Below are positions 28,176 through 41,735 of a DNA stretch of 64,000 nt, piece after piece (within the stretch, counting starts at the first letter, position 1; each line of letters begins with the position of its first letter). Under the pieces are notes generated by a model, which was not told where the DNA came from, searched no databases, and saw only the letters and a list, made by a program, of their open reading frames with translations. This DNA comes from Ulva prolifera (taxonomy: Eukaryota > Chlorophyta > Ulvophyceae > Ulvales > Ulvaceae): the NCBI GenBank assembly GCA_023078555.1, contig CM041199.1, positions 9,964,099 to 10,028,098 on the forward strand, given 5' to 3'. The position numbers and the translations under genes are program-made.

Positions 28176-30723
28176 CCTCCATTTCCGACATTGACCTCCA
28201 TTCAGGACATTGACCTCCATTTTCGACATTGACCTCCATTCTGGACATTGACCCCCATACTGGACATTGAGCTCCATTTTCGACATTGACCTCCATTATG
28301 GACATTGACCTCCATTCTGGACATTGACCTCCATTCTGGACATTGACCTCCAAGACGGGTGAGACGGACATTGACCTCCATTCATGACATTAAACTCCAT
28401 TTCCGACATTGACCTCCATTCTGGACATTGACCTCCATTTTCGAAATTGACCTCCATTCTGGACATTGACCTCCATACTGGACATTGACCTCCATTCGGG
28501 ACATTGACCTCCATTCTTGACATTGACCTCCATTCTGGACATTGACCTCCATTCTGGACATTGACCTCCATTATGGACATTGACCTCCATTCTGGACATT
28601 GACCTCCATACTGGACATTTACCTCCATTCTGGACATTGACCTCCATTCTCGACATTGACCTCCATTCTCGACATTGACCTCCATTCTGGACATTGACCT
28701 CCATTTTCGACATTGACCTCCATTCTGGACATTGACCTCCATACTGGACATTGACCTCCATTCGGGACATTGACCTCCATTCTGGACATTGACCTCCATT
28801 CTGGACATTGACCTCCGTACTGGACATTGACCTCCATGCTGGACATTGACCTCCATTCTGGACATTGACCTCCATCCTGGACATTGACCTCCATTCTGGA
28901 CATTGACCTCCAGGACGGGTGAGACGGACATTGACCTCCATTCTGGACATTGACCTCCATTCTGGACATTGACCTCCATACTGGACATTGACTTCCATGC
29001 TGGACATTGACCTCCATTCTGGACATTGACCTCCAGGACGGGTGAGACGGACATTGACCTCCATTCATGACATTAAACTACATTTCCGACATTGACCTCC
29101 ATTCTGGACATTGACCTCCATTTCCGACATTGACCTCCATTCTGGACATTGACCTCCATTCTGGACATTGACCTCCATCCTGGACATTGACCTCCATTCT
29201 GGACATTGACCTCCATTCTGGACATTGACCTCCATTTTCGACATTGACCTCCATTCTGGACATTGACCTCCATGCTGGACATGGACCTCCATTCTGGACA
29301 TTGACCTCCAGGACGGGTGAGACGGACATTGACCTCCATTCATGACATTAAACTACATTTCCGACATTGACCTCCATTCTGGACATTGACCTCCATCCTG
29401 GACATTGACCTCCATCCTGGACATTGACCTCCATTCTGGACATTGACCTCCAGGACGGGTGAGACGGACATTGACCTCCATCCTGGAGATTGACCTCCAT
29501 TCTGGACATTGACCTCCAGGACGGGTGAGACGGACATTGACCTCCATTCATGACATTGACCTCCATTTCCGACATTGACCTCCATTCTGGACATTGACCT
29601 CCATACTGGACATTGACCTCCATTTCCGACATTGACCTCCATTCTGGACATTGACCTCCATTCTGTACATTGACCTCCATTTCCGACATTGACCTCCATT
29701 TTCGACATTGACCTCCATTCTGGACATTGACCTCCATTCTCGACATTGACCTCCATTCTGGACATTGACCTCCATCCTGGTCATTGACCTCCATTCTGGA
29801 CATTGACCTCCATTTCCGACATTGACCTCCATTTTCGACATTGACCTCCATTCTGGACATTGACCTCCATTCTCGACATTGACCTCCATTCTGGACATTG
29901 ACCTCCATGCTGGACATTGACCTCCATTCTGGACATTGACCTCCATTCTGGACATTGACCTCCATGCTGGACATTGACCTCCATTCTGGACATTGACCTC
30001 CATTCTGGACATTGACCTCCATCTGGACATTGACCTCCATTCTGGACATTGACCTCCATCTGGACATTGACCTCCATTCTCGACATTGACCTCCATTCGG
30101 GACATTGACCTCCATGCTGGACATTGACCTCCATTCTGGACATTGACCTCAATTCTGGACATTGACCTCCATTCTCGACATTGACCTCCATTCTCGACAT
30201 TGACCTCCATTCGGGACATTGACCTCCATTTCCGACATTGACCTCCATTCTGGACATTGACCTCCATTCTGGACATTGACCTCCATTTTCGACATTGACC
30301 TCCATTCTGGACATTGACCTCCATACTGGACATTGACCTCCATTCGGGACATTGACCTCCATTCTGGACATTGACCTCCATTCTGGACATTGACCTCCAT
30401 ACTGGACATTGACCTCCATGCTGGACATTGACCTCCATTCTGGACATTGACCTCCAGGACGGGTGAGACGGACATTGACCTCCATTCTGGACATTGACCT
30501 CCATTCTGGACATTGACCTCCATACTGGACATTGACTTCCATGCTGGACATTGACCTCCATTCTGGACATTGACCTCCAGGACGGGTGAGACGGACATTG
30601 ACCTCCATTCATGACATTAAACTACATTTCCGACATTGACCTCCATTCTGGACATTGACCTCCATTTCCGACATTGACCTCCATTCTGGACATTGACCTC
30701 CATTCTGGACATTGACCTCCATC
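28176..30723. repeat. Composite block copy (offset 23,007 from 5,169-7,716)
   Basis: Begins at an abnormal junction where an extra cctcc follows a complete core, then follows 5,174 onward base for base as far as I compared. It ends where atcctgg is replaced by the one-base-shorter atctgg at 30,721 and a triple cassette begins. It carries both 18-bp units and the cctcaatt core of the beta segment. Confidence 0.85.
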
Positions 30724-30917
30724 TGGACATTGACCTCCATTCTGGACATTGACCTCCAGGACGGGTGAGACGGACATTGACCTCCATCCTGGACATTGAC
30801 CTCCATTCTGGACATTGACCTCCAGGACGGGTGAGACGGACATTGACCTCCATCCTGGACATTGACCTCCATTCTGGACATTGACCTCCAGGACGGGTGA
30901 GACGGACATTGACCTCC
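30721..30917. repeat. 66-bp triple cassette, copy 7 (197 bp)
   Basis: Its first unit is atctgg instead of atcctgg, a one-base deletion. The other two cassettes are exact. Confidence 0.92.
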
Positions 30918-31435
30918 ATTCATGACATTGACCTCCATTTCCGACATTGACCTCCATTCTGGACATTGACCTCCATACTGGACATTGACCTCCATTCAGG
31001 ACATTGACCTCCATTCTGGACATTGACCTCCATTCTGTACATTGACCTCCATTTCCGACATTGACCTCCATTCTGGACATTGACCTCCATTTTCGACATT
31101 GACCTCCATTCTGGACATTGACCTCCATTCTCGACATTGACCTCCATTCTGGACATTGACCTCCATTTTCGACATTGACCTCCATTCTGGACATTGACCT
31201 CCATGCTGGACATTGACCTCCATTCTGGACATTGACCTCCATTCTGGACATTGACCCCCATTCTGGACATTGACCTCCATTTCCAACATTGACCTCCATT
31301 CTGGACATTGACCTCCATTTTCGACATTGACCTCCATTCTGGACATTGACCTCCATTCTGGACATTGACCTCCATGCTGGACATTGACCTCCATTCTGGA
31401 CATTGACCTCCATTTCCGACATTGACCTCCATTCT

Positions 31436-34400
31436 GGACATTGACCTCCATTTTCGACATTGACCTCCATTCTGGACATTGACCCCCATACTGGACATTG
31501 AGCTCCATTTTCGACATTGACCTCCATTATGGACATTGACCTCCATTCTGGACATTGACCTCCATGCTGGACATTGACCTCCATTCTGGACATTGACCTC
31601 CATTCAGGACATTGACCTCCATTCTGTACATTGACCTCCATTTCCGACATTGACCTCCATTCTGGACATTGACCTCCATTTTCGACATTGACCTCCATTC
31701 TGGACATTGACCTCCATTTCCGACATTGACCTCCATTCTGGACATTGACCTCCATTTTCGACATTGACCTCCATTCTGGACATTGACCTCCATACTGGAC
31801 ATTGACCTCCATTTCCGACATTGACCTCCATTCTGGACATTGACCTCCATTCTGTACATTGACCTCCATTTCCGACATTGACCTCCATTTTCGACATTGA
31901 CCTCCATTCTGGACATTGACCTCCATTCTCGACATTGACCTCCATTCTGGACATTGACCTCCATCCTGGTCATTGACCTCCATTCTGGACATTGACCTCC
32001 ATTTCCGACATTGCCCTCCATTTTCGACATTGACCTCCATTCTGGACATTGACCTCCATGCTGGACATTGACCTCCATTCTGGACATTGACCTCCATTCT
32101 GGACATTGACCCCCATTCTGGACATTGACCTCCATTTCCGACATTGACCTCCATTCTGGACATTGACCTCCATTTTCGACATTGACCTCCATTCTGGACA
32201 TTGACCTCCATTCTGGACATTGACCTCCATGCTGGACATTGACCTCCATTCTGGACATTGACCTCCATTTTCGACATTGACCTCCATTCTGGACATTGAC
32301 CTCCATTTCCGACATTGACCTCCATTCAGGACATTGACCTCCATTTTCGACATTGACCTCCATTCTGGACATTGACCCCCATACTGGACATTGAGCTCCA
32401 TTTTCGACATTGACCTCCATTATGGACATTGACCTCCATTCTGGACATTGACCTCCATTCTGGACATTGACCTCCAAGACGGGTCAGACGGACATTGACC
32501 TCCATTCATGACATTAAACTCCATTTCCGACATTGACCTCCATTCTGGACATTGACCTCCATTTTCGAAATTGACCTCCATTCTGGACATTGACCTCCAT
32601 ACTGGACATTGACCTCCATTTCCGACATTGACCTCCATTTTCGACATTGACCTCCATTCTGGACATTGACCTCCATTCTCGACATTGACCTCCATTCTGG
32701 ACATTGACCTCCATCCTGGTCATTGACCTCCATTCTGGACATTGACCTCCATTTCCGACATTGACCTCCATTTTCGACATTGACCTCCATTCTGGACATT
32801 GACCTCCATGCTGGACATTGACCTCCATTCTGGACATTGACCTCCATTCTGGACATTGACCCCCATTCTGGACATTGACCTCCATTTCCGACATTGACCT
32901 CCATTCTGGACATTGACCTCCATTTTCGACATTGACCTCCATTCTGGACATTGACCTCCATTCTGGACATTGACCTCCATGCTGGACATTGACCTCCATT
33001 CTGGACATTGACCTCCATTTTCGACATTGACCTCCATTCTGGACATTGACCTCCATTTCCGACATTGACCTCCATTCAGGACATTGACCTCCATTTTCGA
33101 CATTGACCTCCATTCTGGACATTGACCCCCATACTGGACATTGAGCTCCATTTTCGACATTGACCTCCATTATGGACATTGACCTCCATTCTGGACATTG
33201 ACCTCCATTCTGGACATTGACCTCCAAGACGGGTGAGACGGACATTGACCTCCATTCATGACATTAAACTCCATTTCCGACATTGACCTCCATTCTGGAC
33301 ATTGACCTCCATTTTCGAAATTGACCTCCATTCTGGACATTGACCTCCATACTGGACATTGACCTCCATTCGGGACATTGACCTCCATTCTTGACATTGA
33401 CCTCCATTCTGGACATTGACCTCCATTCTGGACATTGACCTCCATTATGGACATTGACCTCCATTCTGGACATTGACCTCCATACTGGACATTTACCTCC
33501 ATTCTGGACATTGACCTCCATTCTCGACATTGACCTCCATTCTCGACATTGACCTCCATTCTGGACATTGACCTCCATTTTCGACATTGACCTCCATTCT
33601 GGACATTGACCTCCATACTGGACATTGACCTCCATTCGGGACATTGACCTCCATTCTGGACATTGACCTCCATTCTGGACATTGACCTCCATACTGGACA
33701 TTGACCTCCATGCTGGACATTGACCTCCATTCTGGACATTGACCTCCATCCTGGACATTGACCTCCATTCTGGACATTGACCTCCAGGACGGGTGAGACG
33801 GACATTGACCTCCATTCTGGACATTGACCTCCATTCTGGACATTGACCTCCATACTGGACATTGACTTCCATGCTGGACATTGACCTCCATTCTGGACAT
33901 TGACCTCCAGGACGGGTGAGACGGACATTGACCTCCATTCATGACATTAAACTACATTTCCGACATTGACCTCCATTCTGGACATTGACCTCCATTTCCG
34001 ACATTGACCTCCATTCTGGACATTGACCTCCATTCTGGACATTGACCTCCATCCTGGACATTGACCTCCATTCTGGACATTGACCTCCAGGACGGGTGAG
34101 ACGGACATTGACCTCCATCCTGGACATTGACCTCCATTCTGGACATTGACCTCCAGGACGGGTGAGACGGACATTGACCTCCATCCTGGACATTGACCTC
34201 CATTCTGGACATTGACCTCCAGGACGGGTGAGACGGACATTGACCTCCATTCATGACATTGACCTCCATTTCCGACATTGACCTCCATTCTGGACATTGA
34301 CCTCCATACTGGACATTGACCTCCATTCAGGACATTGACCTCCATTCTGGACATTGACCTCCATTCTGTACATTGACCTCCATTTCCGACATTGACCTCC

Positions 34401-35355
34401 ATTCTGGACATTGACCTCCATTTTCGACATTGACCTCCATTCTGGACATTGACCTCCATTTCCGACATTGACCTCCATTCTGGACATTGACCTCCATGCT
34501 GGACATTGACCTCCATTCTGGACATTGACCTCCATTCTGGACATTGACCCCCATTCTGGACATTGACCTCCATTTCCAACATTGACCTCCATTCTGGACA
34601 TTGACCTCCATTTTCGACATTGACCTCCATTCTGGACATTGACCTCCATTCTGGACATTGACCTCCATGCTGGACATTGACCTCCATTCTGGACATTGAC
34701 CTCCATTTCCGACATTGACCTCCATTCTGGACATTGACCTCCATTTTCGACATTGACCTCCATTCTGGACATTGACCCCCATACTGGACATTGAGCTCCA
34801 TTTTCGACATTGACCTCCATTATGGACATTGACCTCCATTCTGGACATTGACCTCCATGCTGGACATTGACCTCCATTCTGGACATTGACCTCCATTCAG
34901 GACATTGACCTCCATTCTGTACATTGACCTCCATTTCCGACATTGACCTCCATTCTGGACATTGACCTCCATTTTCGACATTGACCTCCATTCTGGACAT
35001 TGACCTCCATTTCCGACATTGACCTCCATTCTGGACATTGACCTCCATTTTCGACATTGACCTCCATTCTGGACATTGACCTCCATGCTGGACATTGACC
35101 TCCATTCTGGACATTGACCTCCATTCTGGACATTGACCCCCATTCTGGACATTGACCTCCATTTCCGACATTGACCTCCATTCTGGACATTGACCTCCAT
35201 TTTCGACATTGACCTCCATTCTGGACATTGACCTCCATTCTGGACATTGACCTCCATGCTGGACATTGACCTCCATTCTGGACATTGACCTCCATTTTCG
35301 ACATTGACCTCCATTCTGGACATTGACCTCCATTTCCGACATTGACCTCCATTCA
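31436..35355. repeat. 3,920-bp tandem HOR, copy 1
   Basis: Matches 35,356 onward at offset 3,920. Both copies carry a gggtcagacgg change in the aagacggg 28-bp unit (32,485 and 36,405) that I see nowhere else. This copy has a private c at 32,014 (ttgccctcc) where copy 2 has a. The repeat includes a triple cassette, two taaactc landmarks and one taaacta landmark. Confidence 0.88.
34051..34248. repeat. 66-bp triple cassette, copy 8
   Basis: Exact 198-bp triple in 3,920-bp HOR copy 1. Confidence 0.95.
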
Positions 35356-38300
35356 GGACATTGACCTCCATTTTCGACATTGACCTCCATTCTGGACATT
35401 GACCCCCATACTGGACATTGAGCTCCATTTTCGACATTGACCTCCATTATGGACATTGACCTCCATTCTGGACATTGACCTCCATGCTGGACATTGACCT
35501 CCATTCTGGACATTGACCTCCATTCAGGACATTGACCTCCATTCTGTACATTGACCTCCATTTCCGACATTGACCTCCATTCTGGACATTGACCTCCATT
35601 TTCGACATTGACCTCCATTCTGGACATTGACCTCCATTTCCGACATTGACCTCCATTCTGGACATTGACCTCCATTTTCGACATTGACCTCCATTCTGGA
35701 CATTGACCTCCATACTGGACATTGACCTCCATTTCCGACATTGACCTCCATTCTGGACATTGACCTCCATTCTGTACATTGACCTCCATTTCCGACATTG
35801 ACCTCCATTTTCGACATTGACCTCCATTCTGGACATTGACCTCCATTCTCGACATTGACCTCCATTCTGGACATTGACCTCCATCCTGGTCATTGACCTC
35901 CATTCTGGACATTGACCTCCATTTCCGACATTGACCTCCATTTTCGACATTGACCTCCATTCTGGACATTGACCTCCATGCTGGACATTGACCTCCATTC
36001 TGGACATTGACCTCCATTCTGGACATTGACCCCCATTCTGGACATTGACCTCCATTTCCGACATTGACCTCCATTCTGGACATTGACCTCCATTTTCGAC
36101 ATTGACCTCCATTCTGGACATTGACCTCCATTCTGGACATTGACCTCCATGCTGGACATTGACCTCCATTCTGGACATTGACCTCCATTTTCGACATTGA
36201 CCTCCATTCTGGACATTGACCTCCATTTCCGACATTGACCTCCATTCAGGACATTGACCTCCATTTTCGACATTGACCTCCATTCTGGACATTGACCCCC
36301 ATACTGGACATTGAGCTCCATTTTCGACATTGACCTCCATTATGGACATTGACCTCCATTCTGGACATTGACCTCCATTCTGGACATTGACCTCCAAGAC
36401 GGGTCAGACGGACATTGACCTCCATTCATGACATTAAACTCCATTTCCGACATTGACCTCCATTCTGGACATTGACCTCCATTTTCGAAATTGACCTCCA
36501 TTCTGGACATTGACCTCCATACTGGACATTGACCTCCATTTCCGACATTGACCTCCATTTTCGACATTGACCTCCATTCTGGACATTGACCTCCATTCTC
36601 GACATTGACCTCCATTCTGGACATTGACCTCCATCCTGGTCATTGACCTCCATTCTGGACATTGACCTCCATTTCCGACATTGACCTCCATTTTCGACAT
36701 TGACCTCCATTCTGGACATTGACCTCCATGCTGGACATTGACCTCCATTCTGGACATTGACCTCCATTCTGGACATTGACCCCCATTCTGGACATTGACC
36801 TCCATTTCCGACATTGACCTCCATTCTGGACATTGACCTCCATTTTCGACATTGACCTCCATTCTGGACATTGACCTCCATTCTGGACATTGACCTCCAT
36901 GCTGGACATTGACCTCCATTCTGGACATTGACCTCCATTTTCGACATTGACCTCCATTCTGGACATTGACCTCCATTTCCGACATTGACCTCCATTCAGG
37001 ACATTGACCTCCATTTTCGACATTGACCTCCATTCTGGACATTGACCCCCATACTGGACATTGAGCTCCATTTTCGACATTGACCTCCATTATGGACATT
37101 GACCTCCATTCTGGACATTGACCTCCATTCTGGACATTGACCTCCAAGACGGGTGAGACGGACATTGACCTCCATTCATGACATTAAACTCCATTTCCGA
37201 CATTGACCTCCATTCTGGACATTGACCTCCATTTTCGAAATTGACCTCCATTCTGGACATTGACCTCCATACTGGACATTGACCTCCATTCGGGACATTG
37301 ACCTCCATTCTTGACATTGACCTCCATTCTGGACATTGACCTCCATTCTGGACATTGACCTCCATTATGGACATTGACCTCCATTCTGGACATTGACCTC
37401 CATACTGGACATTTACCTCCATTCTGGACATTGACCTCCATTCTCGACATTGACCTCCATTCTCGACATTGACCTCCATTCTGGACATTGACCTCCATTT
37501 TCGACATTGACCTCCATTCTGGACATTGACCTCCATACTGGACATTGACCTCCATTCGGGACATTGACCTCCATTCTGGACATTGACCTCCATTCTGGAC
37601 ATTGACCTCCATACTGGACATTGACCTCCATGCTGGACATTGACCTCCATTCTGGACATTGACCTCCATCCTGGACATTGACCTCCATTCTGGACATTGA
37701 CCTCCAGGACGGGTGAGACGGACATTGACCTCCATTCTGGACATTGACCTCCATTCTGGACATTGACCTCCATACTGGACATTGACTTCCATGCTGGACA
37801 TTGACCTCCATTCTGGACATTGACCTCCAGGACGGGTGAGACGGACATTGACCTCCATTCATGACATTAAACTACATTTCCGACATTGACCTCCATTCTG
37901 GACATTGACCTCCATTTCCGACATTGACCTCCATTCTGGACATTGACCTCCATTCTGGACATTGACCTCCATCCTGGACATTGACCTCCATTCTGGACAT
38001 TGACCTCCAGGACGGGTGAGACGGACATTGACCTCCATCCTGGACATTGACCTCCATTCTGGACATTGACCTCCAGGACGGGTGAGACGGACATTGACCT
38101 CCATCCTGGACATTGACCTCCATTCTGGACATTGACCTCCAGGACGGGTGAGACGGACATTGACCTCCATTCATGACATTGACCTCCATTTCCGACATTG
38201 ACCTCCATTCTGGACATTGACCTCCATACTGGACATTGACCTCCATTCAGGACATTGACCTCCATTCTGGACATTGACCTCCATTCTGTACATTGACCTC

Positions 38301-39402
38301 CATTTCCGACATTGACCTCCATTCTGGACATTGACCTCCATTTTCGACATTGACCTCCATTCTGGACATTGACCTCCATTTCCGACATTGACCTCCATTC
38401 TGGACATTGACCTCCATGCTGGACATTGACCTCCATTCTGGACATTGACCTCCATTCTGGACATTGACCCCCATTCTGGACATTGACCTCCATTTCCAAC
38501 ATTGACCTCCATTCTGGACATTGACCTCCATTTTCGACATTGACCTCCATTCTGGACATTGACCTCCATTCTGGACATTGACCTCCATGCTGGACATTGA
38601 CCTCCATTCTGGACATTGACCTCCATTTCCGACATTGACCTCCATTCTGGACATTGACCTCCATTTTCGACATTGACCTCCATTCTGGACATTGACCCCC
38701 ATACTGGACATTGAGCTCCATTTTCGACATTGACCTCCATTATGGACATTGACCTCCATTCTGGACATTGACCTCCATGCTGGACATTGACCTCCATTCT
38801 GGACATTGACCTCCATTCAGGACATTGACCTCCATTCTGTACATTGACCTCCATTTCCGACATTGACCTCCATTCTGGACATTGACCTCCATTTTCGACA
38901 TTGACCTCCATTCTGGACATTGACCTCCATTTCCGACATTGACCTCCATTCTGGACATTGACCTCCATTTTCGACATTGACCTCCATTCTGGACATTGAC
39001 CTCCATGCTGGACATTGACCTCCATTCTGGACATTGACCTCCATTCTGGACATTGACCCCCATTCTGGACATTGACCTCCATTTCCGACATTGACCTCCA
39101 TTCTGGACATTGACCTCCATTTTCGACATTGACCTCCATTCTGGACATTGACCTCCATTCTGGACATTGACCTCCATGCTGGACATTGACCTCCATTCTG
39201 GACATTGACCTCCATTTTCGACATTGACCTCCATTCTGGACATTGACCTCCATTTCCGACATTGACCTCCATTCAGGACATTGACCTCCATTTTCGACAT
39301 TGACCTCCATTCTGGACATTGACCCCCATACTGGACATTGAGCTCCATTTTCGACATTGACCTCCATTATGGACATTGACCTCCATTCTGGACATTGACC
39401 TC
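35356..39402. repeat. 3,920-bp tandem HOR, copy 2 plus start of a third
   Basis: Agrees with 31,436-35,482 until 39,403, where attctgg replaces atgctgg and the array switches to the composite block. Confidence 0.88.
37971..38168. repeat. 66-bp triple cassette, copy 9
   Basis: Exact 198-bp triple in 3,920-bp HOR copy 2. Confidence 0.95.
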
Positions 39403-41735
39403 CATTCTGGACATTGACCTCCAAGACGGGTGAGACGGACATTGACCTCCATTCATGACATTAAACTCCATTTCCGACATTGACCTCCATTCTGGACATT
39501 GACCTCCATTTTCGAAATTGACCTCCATTCTGGACATTGACCTCCATACTGGACATTGACCTCCATTCGGGACATTGACCTCCATTCTTGACATTGACCT
39601 CCATTCTGGACATTGACCTCCATTCTGGACATTGACCTCCATTCTGGACATTGACCTCCATACTGGACATTTACCTCCATTCTGGACATTGACCTCCATT
39701 CTCGACATTGACCTCCATTCTCGACATTGACCTCCATTCTGGACATTGACCTCCATTTCGACATTGACCTCCATTCTGGACATTGACCTCCATACTGGAC
39801 ATTGACCTCCATTCGGGACATTGACCTCCATTCTGGACATTGACCTCCATTCTGGACATTGACCTCCGTACTGGACATTGACCTCCATGCTGGACATTGA
39901 CCTCCATTCTGGACATTGACCTCCATCCTGGACATTGACCTCCATTCTGGACATTGACCTCCAGGACGGGTGAGACGGACATTGACCTCCATTCTGGACA
40001 TTGACCTCCATTCTGGACATTGACCTCCATACTGGACATTGACTTCCATGCTGGACATTGACCTCCATTCTGGACATTGACCTCCAGGACGGGTGAGACG
40101 GACATTGACCTCCATTCATGACATTAAACTACATTTCCGACATTGACCTCCATTCTGGACATTGACCTCCATTTCCGACATTGACCTCCATTCTGGACAT
40201 TGACCTCCATTCTGGACATTGACCTCCATCCTGGACATTGACCTCCATTCTGGACATTGACCTCCATTCTGGACATTGACCTCCATTTTCGACATTGACC
40301 TCCATTCTGGACATTGACCTCCATGCTGGACATGGACCTCCATTCTGGACATTGACCTCCAGGACGGGTGAGACGGACATTGACCTCCATTCATGACATT
40401 AAACTACATTTCCGACATTGACCTCCATTCTGGACATTGACCTCCATCCTGGACATTGACCTCCATCCTGGACATTGACCTCCATTCTGGACATTGACCT
40501 CCAGGACGGGTGAGACGGACATTGACCTCCATCCTGGAGATTGACCTCCATTCTGGACATTGACCTCCAGGACGGGTGAGACGGACATTGACCTCCATTC
40601 ATGACATTGACCTCCATTTCCGACATTGACCTCCATTCTGGACATTGACCTCCATACTGGACATTGACCTCCATTTCCGACATTGACCTCCATTCTGGAC
40701 ATTGACCTCCATTCTGTACATTGACCTCCATTTCCGACATTGACCTCCATTTTCGACATTGACCTCCATTCTGGACATTGACCTCCATTCTCGACATTGA
40801 CCTCCATTCTGGACATTGACCTCCATCCTGGTCATTGACCTCCATTCTGGACATTGACCTCCATTCTCGACATTGACCTCCATTTTCGACATTGACCTCC
40901 ATTCTGGACATTGACCTCCATTCTCGACATTGACCTCCATTCTGGACATTGACCTCCATGCTGGACATTGACCTCCATTCTGGACATTGACCTCCATTCT
41001 GGACATTGACCTCCATGCTGGACATTGACCTCCATTCTGGACATTGACCTCCATTCTGGACATTGACCTCCATCTGGACATTGACCTCCATTCTGGACAT
41101 TGACCTCCATCTGGACATTGACCTCCATTCTCGACATTGACCTCCATTCGGGACATTGACCTCCATGCTGGACATTGACCTCCATTCTGGACATTGACCT
41201 CAATTCTGGACATTGACCTCCATTCTCGACATTGACCTCCATTCTCGACATTGACCTCCATTCGGGACATTGACCTCCATTTCCGACATTGACCTCCATT
41301 CTGGACATTAACCTCCATTCTGGACATTGACCTCCATTTTCGACATTGACCTCCATTCTGGACATTGACCTCCATACTGGACATTGACCTCCATTCGGGA
41401 CATTGACCTCCATTCTGGACATTGACCTCCATTCTGGACATTGACCTCCATACTGGACATTGACCTCCATGCTGGACATTGACCTCCATTCTGGACATTG
41501 ACCTCCAGGACGGGTGAGACGGACATTGACCCTCCATTCTGGACATTGACCTCCATTCTGGACATTGACCTCCATACTGGACATTGACTTCCATGCTGGA
41601 CATTGACCTCCATTCTGGACATTGACCTCCAGGACGGGTGAGACGGACATTGACCTCCATTCATGACATTAAACTACATTTCCGACATTGACCTCCATTC
41701 TGGACATTGACCTCCATTTCCGACATTGACCTCCA
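39367..41735. repeat. Composite block copy, slightly modified
   Basis: Same order as 5,289-7,727 with local losses: one attatgg unit is absent near 39,640 and one base is missing in an attttcg unit near 39,753. There is also a private attaacc core near 41,304 and an extra c near 41,531. At about 41,735 it switches to attttcg-gaccccc-gagctcc. Confidence 0.8.

Noticed and set aside
34251..36245. 664-codon minus-strand open frame, the longest of many that overlap in all three frames
   Set aside because: It is the expected result of a 19-bp unit lacking stops on that strand. All frames encode the same cyclic peptide, it starts and ends only at variant units, there is no promoter, splice or codon-position signal, and variable bases rotate through all codon positions.
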